DNA of 64,000 nucleotides from Tanypteryx hageni (lineage: Eukaryota > Arthropoda > Insecta > Odonata > Petaluridae), in the NCBI GenBank assembly GCA_028673005.1, contig CM054120.1:74325533-74389532 (forward strand), in the 5' to 3' direction. Position numbers and translations under genes: made by a program. Below the pieces are notes generated by a model. That model searched no databases and had not been told where the DNA came from. It was given only the letters and a program-made list of their open reading frames with translations. Of this stretch, positions 32,301-42,195 are shown piece after piece; positions within the stretch are counted from its first letter, which is position 1; every line of letters begins with the position of its first letter.

Positions 32301-33839
32301 AATAGGGGTATCCCATATTGCCCAGTCAGCTATTAGGTCTATTTGTATGCTGACGTCCATCACTTCCGTCAATCTTTCTGGAGATCGTGTCATTACTTGA
32401 ATGAGCTCTATGACCCAAAACGGGACGGTTATGTTATAGTTCGTACCAACGTAAATTCCATCAATGTCTTCGTTATTCTTATAAATCTGTTCAACTATCC
32501 AGACTGGCAGTTGGTTGATTGGCGCTCTGAATTTATATTTTCCGTAATCTCGATCGATTTTAAATTCCAACTCTTCTCTCAACCACTCCGGAATTTCAAG
32601 AATGGGTGGATTAGGTGAAGGTTGGACTCCCGTGTCTCCACCGTTGATTCTCCACATCAAACTGTTACGTATTGCCCAGATTAAGAGCTGGTCTGCAAAG
32701 CTTTGAAGGGCATTATGAAAACAAAAATATTCACTCATGCACATTTATATAAAAACAAGTATAAAAGTAAGTCAATATGACGGGAAGTAATATATTGATC
32801 TATATAGTATGAGTGCCCGTCAAAGATGACATATATCTCTCCCTTCATCATTCTCCTTATCTCCATCTATATCCTTCCCTTCATCAAGTCGCGTATTCAT
32901 ATCCCAATTATAGGTAATTTAAAAATGCAAAGAAATAATACGCTACACCATATTTACAGTCAATTCACTTAAATTGTTCTCGATTTTCTCGCTTTTTTTG
33001 AGAGTGCCTCAGTCGATCGTTAAAATACATCTCGATTCTCCCGCTCTTTAAGAGGCGCCACAGTCGAGCGTTGAAACTGTCAATTAAACAGACACTCGGC
33101 TTTCATTTATGAGATTTTTTCCATTGAAATCTGTCTTTTCCGACTGTATTCTTCCCATTCTCGAATTGTGTTCTCCTATCTGGTGCACCGCATCCCTTAC
33201 CATCCTTAACCACTTAAACCGGCTCTTGAATTTCTATGTATAATTAGGGTATGATTTTCCGGGTTATACCCGATTTTTACTCTCCGATTGCCATTTTTAA
33301 ATTTGAATCATCCAAAAGTGCATTCACCTCCTCTAGCATGATTCCCCAAACCTCTGAATCACCCGAACTATCATCCAGTTATCAGTTCAGTGTCCACCGA
33401 CCACGCGCCCACAGGGCACCACTACGAATTATCTTGCATACAACAGTGTGATTTCATTTTAACACAATTTGTCCTGTGTATATTTTTATTTGGGCTGGTA
33501 GAATAAATTTTCAAAAATTATTCCTTAATCTCAATATAATTTTTGGTCGTATGATATTGTGTGAATTACACAATATCAACCAACGCTTAATCATAAACCG
33601 ATGCTGCTAATAAAAGTTCCGATCTAATTCGATAAAAAATGAGGTAAAGGAATAAAAATTGATATAAATAGGAACTTTAAGAAGAGTGAAGGAGAATGTA
33701 CAAAAGGGAAGTGAGACAGAAGGGAGGGAAATCAATATGCCCTTCAAAGCTTTGCAGCTAGATCTTCCTCTGAATAATACATACAAAAAGACTGGGAAAG
33801 GAATCCTTCTGATGGCTGTTCGCGATGACACTACGGACC
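32288..33839 (-). repeat. 1.55-kb inverted repeat, right arm
   Basis: Inverted partner of 27670-29220. Carries the second 148-codon gene on the minus strand, the upstream tandem repeats and the TATA-like element. At its outer end the CCGTAGTGTCATCGCG module is shared with inverted repeat 2, so two inverted repeats overlap here. Confidence 0.94.
32298..32744 (-). CDS. 148-aa protein with a 28-residue P-x-W repeat (right copy)
   Basis: Inverted duplicate of 28765-29211, converging on it across the spacer. Differences are near residues 95-96 (EDIDGIYV for EDIGEIYV) and at the C-terminus (DTPI for DTSM). All three P-x-W modules at 52, 80 and 108 are kept. No frameshift or stop has accumulated in either copy. 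The upstream ~850 bp, including the TATA-like element, is duplicated too, so both genes could be transcribed. Confidence 0.48.
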   Translation of the reverse strand: MCMSEYFCFHNALQSFADQLLIWAIRNSLMWRINGGDTGVQPSPNPPILEIPEWLREELEFKIDRDYGKYKFRAPINQLPVWIVEQIYKNNEDIDGIYVGTNYNITVPFWVIELIQVMTRSPERLTEVMDVSIQIDLIADWAIWDTPI

Positions 33840-34092
33840 CCGACCATGATTTGGGACGGGACTAAAGGTTGGAAATCACTGATATAAATAATAAACTTGT
33901 TCAATCTATTAAGGATGCTTAGCGGTGATACTCTGGCATTAATCGTAGTAAGAATTTTTTCACGCAAAAGCTGGAAAGTTTGGAAGAACTGCGGGAATTT
34001 ACCGCGAAGAAAGGCTGTGAAACCGAGGAAGATCTAGAAATGAATGGGCCGAAGCCAGAGTTTCATATAGTAAATTGTGAAAGATCTGGCCC
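33775..34092 (-). repeat. ~315-bp inverted repeat 2, right arm
   Basis: Inverted partner of 31987-32300. It differs by small changes, including extra bases near 33890-33905. It ends at GATCTGGCCC (34092), directly before direct-duplication copy B. Confidence 0.82.
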
Positions 34093-34100
34093 AAACCAGA

Positions 34101-35078
34101 TAATAAACAGGAAGGGTTTTCAGATTGAGGTGCTTAAATGCTCTAGGTTTTGCAAATTTTCTTATAACCATGAGCGGCTACTTATTTGTGCCAGTTTCTC
34201 TGGAACATGCTAAAACATGTAGACATTCCTTGTTTACTTTTAAACCAGGGGCACATTGCTCTTTTTGAGATGCCAGACTGTAAGAAACTTTACCCGGTCT
34301 CATCACAAATATAGATTTGCTCTGGGTTTAAGTTTACAGAGCAAAACAATTTTTTGTAATTGTAATTTGTACTCGTCTACTGTAGTACGATTCAAGGGCA
34401 AGCTTTCCCCACATATCGTCAGTTGTCTCACTCCATTTCTTTTTTCTAGCGATACTAATATCCATTACTAGCGGTAAAGTTAGGATCACCTTCAAGTAGA
34501 CGGATACTCTTGAATGAGAGGTGCACTTAGGGGAGTTCCTCTTTCCCTTTCTTGTGTAAACCACAAAAGCAACTCATCGTCAACTTTGTTGAATGATGAC
34601 ACTTTCGATGTGTGACGATTCCTGAGAGATTCAACACTAATAGTGGCACGAAATTGCTTAATTTTATAATGATTCTTTTTCCAGTCGCTGGTGGTTGCTT
34701 TTCCGACACAAATCTCTAAAGCTAGTTTGGTCGCACGTTCGCCTTTATCAATGCGTTTGAGCAATTCCACCTTATCTTTTAACAAACACGAACTGTAATT
34801 TTGCTTTTTGGACATTTCTACAAGATGGCCAAAACGACGTCAGTAATTGAAAACAATGGGAAAAGCTCTACACTACATTACACCGCTGTACGTTAAGACG
34901 GTAGACACAGCGCTGAGAAATGTATACTGTTGTTTGTTGTGACCTTCACTCGAGAGCTCGGGAATCTCAGACACCTCCCTCCTCCCGCCGTATATTTTGT
35001 AAAAGTTGATTAATCCGAAAATTCATTAATCCGAACATACCCAAGTCCCAATTAGTTCCGATTAGCAAGGCTCCACTG
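34101..35078 (-). mobile_element. Tigger/pogo-like transposon remnant B
   Basis: N-terminal half and 5' terminus only. The helix-turn-helix frame begins at 34815 with MSKKQNYSS and has GKATTSDWKKNHYKIKQF. Unlike copy A it runs on in frame past 34492 through WFTQERERGTPLS. TIR-like end at 35008-35078. The DDE catalytic part is absent. Confidence 0.82.
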
Positions 35079-35302
35079 TACATACATGGTACATATTTGA
35101 CCGTGATTAATGGATGTTAATGGAATTCTATGAAACCACTGAGATCTCTATTTCCGGCTAATTTTTGTTAACGTCTTTCCCCGCACATCCACTTCGTCAA
35201 CAGTACAAGTATACAACATTCCGGTATATTCAGTTTTGCCTCTTGAAGAATTGCCGTCCTGGGTTCTGTAGACCCCCCCCTCTCGTCAAGCCGGAGTATG
35301 CA

Positions 35303-35737
35303 ATGAGCGGAGATAAATATGGCAGGACGGTTTTCCGCTTGAGAGCCTTCTTTAGACATCCCAATCGCGATCACAGAAACATAAGGGAACGCATCGGTGG
35401 AGAAAATATGAGGGAATTAATCGGGAAGTGTGACAGAGATGGAGAAACCTGTTTGTACGAACCGACGAGTGGATATTTTTCCTCGGAGGAGCTGATTATC
35501 GATGACGTAAAATCCCTAAAGTAAGTGCTTGATAGGAATTCACTCGAAAAATTCCTCTCTAGTAGAGATGAAGATGGAGATACATTCCTTTACTCTGCTG
35601 CAGGAAATGAAGATATCAGAGTTTATTCTGGAATTTATGGTGAAATTAGAAATATATTGTCAGAGACATTCCTCCACAAATTATTCAACACGAAAAACAA
35701 TATAGGATCAGTTGTAAGAGAAATTGAAGAGGATTAA
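35303..35737 (+). pseudogene. Short ankyrin-like gene, copy B, with one nonsense codon
   Basis: Same 435-bp frame as 31219-31653 with no indel, broken by TAA at 35522-35524 where copy A has GAA. The first 73 codons and the remaining 70 are otherwise open. About 23 residues differ. In the first two T-x-L-H turns the His has become Tyr (TCLY, TFLY), which would weaken the ankyrin fold; the third (TFLHKL) keeps it. The nonsense change also creates AAAGTAAGTG, a good 5' splice-site match. AATAAA follows at 35791. Confidence 0.7.
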
Positions 35738-35952
35738 GTTGATAAAAGTACAATTGTACAAAATACAACTGCTAATGGATATAATAGATGAATAAACAAT
35801 GCAAACAAATTCTCCGTTGCTTCATTTGATAACCCTTTTTTCTTTCTCATATACGTAGTAGTATGGTCGGTGGTCCGTAGTGTCATCGCGAACAGCCATC
35901 AGAAGGATTCCTTTCCCAGTCTTTTTGTATGTATTATTCAGAGGGGGATCTA

Positions 35953-36040
35953 ATGGATATAATAGATGAATAAACAATGCACACAAATTGTCCGTTGCTT
36001 CATTTGATAACCTTTTTTACTTTCTCATATACGTAGCATT
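35953..36040 (+). repeat. Extra tandem copy of the ankyrin-gene 3' flank
   Basis: TAATGGATATAATAGATGAA with AATAAA at 35969 repeats the stretch at 35773-35860 directly after copy B. It breaks off at ACGTAGCATTTTGAG. It is the fourth occurrence of this flank in the window. Confidence 0.8.
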
Positions 36041-36209
36041 TTGAGAGAGTATTGTAATCGTGAAAAAATTCGACGTAGAGATTTACATGGAAGTCCTCGT
36101 TTTAGGTGTCCCTCAGTCCGTAAATGTAGCTGTCGCCATGATGTCTGTCTGTCTGTTTGCCGTTTTAGGGCCGACACGCGTACATAAAATCAAACGATAT
36201 CTCGTATTT
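36041..36209. other. Right edge of the island with a TGTC microsatellite
   Basis: No gene. A short GTCTGTCTGTCTGT run lies at about 36142-36155. Homology to the tandem unit resumes near 36210 (TTTATGCAATATGTATTTTT). Confidence 0.5.
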
Positions 36210-36858
36210 ATGCAATATGTATTTTTGTAGACTTTTTCATAAAAATGATTTAGCACAAAATTAATGGGTAGTTTTAGAAAAAATTGTTTTTCTCAAAAAT
36301 GGTTGAGTAGAGTTTGTTTAAAATCAATCCAATTGTTGAGCCTGATGTCACAGATAATGCTGCGTAAAATTACCATATGGCGTCCAGTGACATATCAATT
36401 TCCGCTAAGCTACCTTACCTAAGCCCTATGACAACTCCTCCTCCGCGATCCACTCTAAACCTTATTACAGCCTATAGGGAATAGCCGAATTACAGTAGTC
36501 TGGGGCCATGGGCCACCCACCTCTTATAACTTACAGTCTTCTTCAATTTTTGCCGAACATAATCGCCGATTATTCGGACAGAAATGGAATGTGACAGAAT
36601 TTGGGATTGAAACAAGACCAATTCTAGTTATTACCATTTAATTCTAAAATATGATTAGTTTCTGCGATACATATTTTTAGAATTTTTTTTTTCTTGCCTT
36701 CGCTGAATCAAAATCTACTATGATGTCTTCATAATTCCTTTTCTATTGTCATCAAACAGAGGGAGTTTTAGGCGTCGATTCAACATTGACGCACGAACAT
36801 CGTTCTTCACTCTCGCCATCTTCGAAAACGCTCTTTCTGCGCTGCAATTTGTAACTTG
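36210..36858 (+). repeat. Diverged partial tandem unit (right end only)
   Basis: Corresponds to the last ~650 bp of the unit (compare 12222-12891) but with more differences than any array unit. It lacks AGTTCTTGGAG near 36268, lacks part of the GCCATATTTCTCG stretch near 36367, and has CCTATAGGGAATAGCC for TCTAACGGCATAGCC. It runs into the full hAT remnant and not into mariner. Confidence 0.88.
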
Positions 36859-37581
36859 TAAACAGAGTTATATTCATAATGCATCATCAACTTTGGGAAA
36901 AAAGGATTCTAATTTGTTTTTTTTTCTAATGTCTATGATGCATTGTTGAGCTTTATGCTTTGCGCTTTCGAAAAATTTAGCAAACTGGACCATTTCATTT
37001 GGAAATGAACTACCGATATCTGGTGGATACATCTCTCCCTTTTTTGTTGCTGCAGCAAGAATGTCAATGTCGTTAAACACTTTAAAATTTAATGAAAACC
37101 AATCTTTGTTGCTGTCTATTTATATGCAGTAAGTCGATCGCTCAAACCCATTGTCAATCTGTCAAGAACAGATATGAAATTTTCATTGCGAAACTTTTAA
37201 ATTTTTGTTAAAATAACTTCTCCCGTGGAAGTTGCGTCGCTTTCCGGTATTCATTTTCGTTTTCTAGACACATCACTCCTAAAGTGTTCTTCTACAGCGC
37301 CTGAAAGTTGCTGAGCTTGTATTACTATATTATCGACGTCTTCAGATCTTTTCTTGAAGCTTAGCACTTGTAGCGTCAAATCGCAGAAGAATTTTATGCC
37401 AAAAACAGCCAAAAACGTGATATCTAACGTTTTTAATTCTCTTCCGCAAAGCGGCTGCTTCAATTCGAGCTGATTGTCTCGCCTCAGTGTTCTCAGATAA
37501 TTTTCTGGCGCTTGCATATTTTACAGTCGTTACCAGATTCCAATTCTTATACATCAACTGCACATTAAAATTTACCTCCAT
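36690..37581 (-). pseudogene. hAT-like (ZMYM1-type) transposase, most complete copy
   Basis: Reading leftward from 37581: MEVNFNVQLMYKNWNLVTTV, ARQSARIEAA, YHVFGCFWHKILLRFDATSA, SEDVDNIVIQAQQLS, then NFISVLDRLTMGLSDRLTAY, FNDIDILAAATKKGE, SSFPNEMVQFAKFF, SAERAFSKMASVKN and DFDSAKARK. This is the order of the C-terminal half of ZMYM1-like hAT transposases. There are at least three frame breaks. Together with 1-499 and 21354-21798 it shows that array units carry only the last ~60 codons. Confidence 0.68.
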
Positions 37582-40500
37582 TCCTTATTTTTTTCATCTT
37601 TGGTTAATATTTGTAGAGAGACCGAGAGCAGAGGCTTGGATTTGGAGAGCGATAACGTGTCTCTCTGTGTTTCTATTTACTCTTCTTCTCGTGACTCCAT
37701 GCCCAACCCACACTGCGCGATCTCGTAATTCTGCGTTCACACCTCAATAAATAAGTATCTGGCGTATAAGTTTTTTGAACTCTCCGGATACAAGCAGAAA
37801 ATAACGTTCAAGAGCTAAAATAAATTGCACCTATTGAGTATGTATTTATTCAATGTTCAATGTTGGAACCCACTTCTCCTCCTCCAACCCATTTATTTAA
37901 AAAGACAAAAATTATTTCACAGACCATCTCAAGAGGGAATCTCTCGAACCCGCGTACCTGAAGCAACTCCTCCACTTAATCCGGCATTGCCTTAGGGTTA
38001 AACAAAAATTGAATGATATCTCACATTTCTGAATAACATAATTCATAAAAAGCATCCTGAATACATGAACGATATTGCGCAACGATTAAGGGTATTTGAT
38101 TCTTGGATGTTTTTAAACAAAACTCGATTTATGTACTCAAAAATGGCTATACGGATTTTGATTAAATACCATCCAGTCGTACAGACTGATGTCACAAATA
38201 GTATTAACAACGCCATGAACCCCAAAATATTGCTAAAAATGTATGAATGCACTTAATGTAATTAATTTGTATATTTGACTGCAATATTCTGTCACAACTT
38301 CAGTTTTTGTCATTGCAGTGTTTAAAATATATTATAATTAATTTTGTCAGTCAACATGAACATTGTGTCATAAATAGTTTTTGATCATTTCTGTTAATGT
38401 TTCCTGTGAATTTTACTTGTGATTAACTGGACTGTTAAATTGTGTTAGATAGAATTTTTAGCATAAACAACATCGACCAAAGATCTTTCATTAATCAAAG
38501 GCATTTTTAAAGAATGCACTTTATGTGGTTAATGTGTATATGTTACTGCAATACTCTCTCAGACATTTAGTTTTTTTCACTGCTTGAAATATTTGTTTTA
38601 ATTATGTACATTCAGTGTTGTTGTAAATTTATTAAAATTTTCTTTTAGAAAAATATTTTACTTTTATGCGGTGTCAGTCGGAGATACATCATTTCAGGGG
38701 ATAATTATTTATGTTAATCAACTTAACTTTGACGTTTCATTACTATATTTTGGCTGTAGGGATGACATCATTGGATTTTGGATTGTTTTGTTATTCATAA
38801 ATTATTTATTGGACAGACATTGTAGGAATGTGTTGGATAGCATTCCTGGTGGCGAGCATCATTATTTCATTTGTTTTGAATCAGCATGTTTTGGTATTTG
38901 TAATTACTTTGCTATATTACCATTTTTGTGTATTGATTTTTCATTATTCTTTGTATGCCGTTGCTACCTTGTAATAGACTTTATATTTTCTTATGCCTTA
39001 TTCCAACATACCGTTTCTTCCCAGAGTTTGTCTCTTTTTATCTTATTCATCTAATTAAGCTCCTCTCGTCAAATATTCAATTCAAAATATTATTTGTCCA
39101 ACTAGTTTTCTGCCATGTATGACAGCCGCATCCTGGAAGTCTCTTAAAATGTGTTTTATGGAATATCCTCAATGGTTGAATTCACAGTTTGTGTGACACC
39201 ATTGCAATAATATTTCCATTTCCACAAAATATGGTGAATGCATCACAAACTTTGCTTCCAATCAGTTCTTCTGTCTTTGTTCTACATTGAATGTGCTTAC
39301 ACATTCTCCACCGAGGTTGCTCTTCATGGTGATTGTTATGTTTGACTTTTGTTTGACTTGCAGCAACAATGTCCAATATAATCCCTTTCTCAGATATTTG
39401 TCATCATAATGACAACAAATATTGCAGTGAGCAACATAATGTTAAAGATAAATTTCTCTGAAGACCAGAGATCTACTCTTACCACGAATGTATTCCAAGA
39501 ATATTTATGCACTTTATGTGGTTAATGTGTAAATATTACTGCAATACTCTGTCAGACATTTTGTTTTTTTCACTGCTTGAAATACTTGTTTAACAACTTG
39601 ATTATAATGTTGTTTATAAGGAATGTATGTTTACCTGATTGTACAGCATTACCAGGCATTTGTCATCTTAGTGGAATGATATTATGTTATAAATATTTAA
39701 TTTGGTTTTCGAAAGAAGTGCTGATAGAACATTTCTTGAAGAGATTTAAATCTCAGCTGTCAATATTGATAATTTTTTTGAGTAATTGTTTTGTTAGAAA
39801 ATATGCTGAATGAAGTCCATTCAACCCCTTGTTTGAATTACTGTGAAGAATCCTGTTACCATGAAATGGTTGAGTTGTGATTTTGGCTCATTAGAGGAGA
39901 CTTATTTCAGTCCATCTGATAAAAGTCAATGTTTTCTAATAATTATGTTTGATTTGTCAAAAGCCTTAATGACTACTACAATATGGTTTAACTTTAAAGA
40001 TGACATTGCCTTTCATTTTGATTAATAATATGGCAATTTATTTGTGTGTGATATCATGAAGGTTTTCGTAGCATTTGGTTTAATTATACAGGATTGGCCT
40101 CAAAATTATTAACAAAGTGAAAGTTGTTTCTTCCATCTGTATGTCGCGTGGTCTTATGTTACTTGTTAAAAAGTGGATTGTGCTAGTGAAAGCTTTGAGT
40201 AAATTCTTCAACATTTGGTCCTGGATGCAATCATTCTAATTGATTGACAACATGTTGAATTCTGTGGACTGGGCATGATCTTATTCCTGTGTGATGTTGT
40301 TTTCGGTGTTAGAGCATTCCTTGGTTGTCCTAGAAGTCCTCTTATTTTGGCTCCATACAGAGAGTTTGTATTATTATAATTGTTGGCATGTTCCATTCTG
40401 AATGGATGTTGTGTCACCATCAAAGTTTGAGTTATATATATTCCACAATGACTGTAGATTGTTAGCTCGATTGAGACATATCTGCTTCAAATGGGACATT

Positions 40501-41858
40501 CATTTGTTTTTTAAAAACTTCATAATTAATGCACTGTATTGTTCATTCTTTCTGATGTACTTATCCTGTAATTTTATTTGGAAATCACTATTGCTTTTAT
40601 GAAAGAGGCATGAGGCTTCCTCTGGCATCCTCTTCATCTACTTATCTTGCTGGATGCAGTTGTTCCAGTTGATAGACGATTTGTTGATTTCTGCGTATGG
40701 CATGATTTGATTCACAAGTGATATTGACGTTTTCTTTGGTGTTAGAGCATTCCTTGCATGTCCTAGTTGTCTTCTTATTTTTACTCAATACCGACAGGCC
40801 ATATTGTCATAGCTGTTGGCATGTTCCATTCTCAATGAACATTGTGTCACCATCAACAATTGAGTTTAGATACATTGCACAACTATAAGATCTCTTTATT
40901 GTAAACTCAGTTGAGACATTTCTGCTTCGATTCATTTGTTTTTTTTATTTATTATTAATGCACTATATTGTTCAATCCTTTCTGATATACAGGGTTCTTC
41001 AAAAAAATGTTAACACTTATACGGAACTATCGATTTTAATGGAAACAAAATGGATAATACACAGTAACATGATAACAAAGAGTCATCACTTGTTTGCCAC
41101 TATTGTCAACACATGCCTGGAATCTTCTCCAGGTGGTCTCCAGAGCCCGGAGGCACATTTATTTTGGTATTGTTGCAATTACATTTTCAATTTTCTGTCG
41201 GAGGTCTCACACATCATGTGACTTGGTAGCATAAACACCATACCCCATAGCTAGAAATCACATGGTGTGAGATCTGGCAAATTTGCTGGCCATTTCAGAG
41301 GCCCTGCTTTACCAATCCATCTCCGGTCAAATTTTATGCTAAGATGAGCGCAAACATTCAAAGCAAAGTGGGGTGGAGCACCATCCAATGGAAAGTCTCC
41401 GGTATGGCAGATTTGTAGTGGCAGGTTTTCCAATGCGTAATTCTCCATCATGTAAGAAGTTGCCTCGTTGATTGTGGTATTTTAAAAAAAATAAGGCCCT
41501 ACCACCTCTGCTCCAGTGATTGAACACTGGACATTCACCTTGGGACTGTCTCGTTCATGCTCATGCACAACACGAGGATTCTCAGTATCCCAGAAGACAC
41601 AGTTATGTTTTTTTCAAATGTCCGCTTATGTGAAAGGTTTCCTTGTTGCTGAATGCCACTAGACTGTGACTGTCAGATTGCAAATTCTTCATCTTTAAGA
41701 AAATGTTGCAAGCATCTACATGAGCAGTACATAAGGCTTGCACAATCTGCAAATGATATGGCCACATTCCCAGTTCCTTGTTCAGGATTCTCCATACCAT
41801 TGCCCGGGGGAAACCAGATTCTGCACTGAATCGTCTGATTTCCCTTGGCTACGCAAGA
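37083..41858. repeat. Segmental duplication, copy 2 (block X)
   Basis: Second copy of 1-4777. It contains the same internal features at +37082: the ~95-bp repeats (38241-38340, 38513-38603, 39501-39594), the ~430-bp repeat (40220-40989) and the mariner left part. Sample differences: GTTGCG for GTTTCG near 37232, one base fewer in an A-run near 41485 balanced by an extra T near 41611. Unlike copy 1 it continues into the rest of the mariner-like element. No gene other than transposon remnants is seen. Confidence 0.93.
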
Positions 41859-42195
41859 AAGCTTCTTGTGTAAGAGCTATGCTTGCAGGGGATCGGTCTG
41901 TTCGACGTTGACCGCTGTTCCCTTTGTAATTATCAGCAACTGAGTTGGTTTTGACGAATTTGTTGTAAACGTGATAAATGGCCAATCTTGAGTGTGAATC
42001 GCAGTTGTTGCGAACCATCATGTGTGACTGAAAGACCTCCATCCATGCAGCAACCTTTCTTCTTTCCTCTGAAGTCAATCTCATTGCCATTTCGTTATTG
42101 CTATGGAAAGAAAAATAATTCTCATAAGCCAGTTCTCACACCTTGTGATTTCTGGCTGTGTTATATAAGTGTTAACATTTCTTTGAAGAACAATG
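40990..42195 (-). mobile_element. Complete mariner-like element, 1206 bp
   Basis: Flanked by TA on both sides (40988-40989, 42196-42197). Termini CAGGGTTCTTCAAAAAAATG and, inverted, CATTGTTCTTCAAAGAAATG agree over roughly 30 bp with about three mismatches. The element lies inside the second copy of a ~430-bp repeat, whose first copy shows the uninterrupted site (TGATGTACTTATCCTG near 40555). This is the parental form of both the mariner piece at 3908 and the 314-bp piece in every tandem unit. Confidence 0.92.
41212..42090 (-). pseudogene. Mariner-like transposase, full-length but broken
   Basis: From 42090: MAMRLTSEERRKVAAW (helix-turn-helix), SVADNYKGNSGQRRTDRSPA, TQEAFLRSQGKSDDSVQN, then after a frameshift VWRILNKEL, PYHLQIVQAL, FSNKETFHISGHLK, and after further frameshifts DGAPPHF, RRWIGKAGP, PDLTPCDF and a stop before LWG. 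Here the DNA-binding and catalytic parts are physically continuous, which copy 1 and the array units lack. The first catalytic Asp is Asn (FSNK), as in copy 1, so the element was already dead before block X was duplicated. The last two catalytic Asp are 41 residues apart, suggesting a DD41D-type group. Confidence 0.87.

Larger units (their letters stand above)
34101..35952 (+). repeat. 1.86-kb direct duplication, copy B
   Basis: Partner of 30012-31868. It starts inside the Tigger-like coding region, so it lacks that element's C-terminal part, and ends at GGGGATCTA just before the 21-bp MPFKALQ motif of copy A. Confidence 0.92.

Noticed and set aside
32014..32400. 128-codon plus frame across inverted repeat 2 and the arm end
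   Set aside because: Crosses a rearrangement junction and runs antisense to the 148-codon gene; not a unitary gene.
27670..35960. Integrated parasitoid-wasp virus segment (short ankyrin gene, AGCTTT-containing repeats, inverted arms)
   Set aside because: Ankyrin match is weak, no second recognisable viral gene family is present, and AGCTTT is too short to be diagnostic. Left as a question, not a call.
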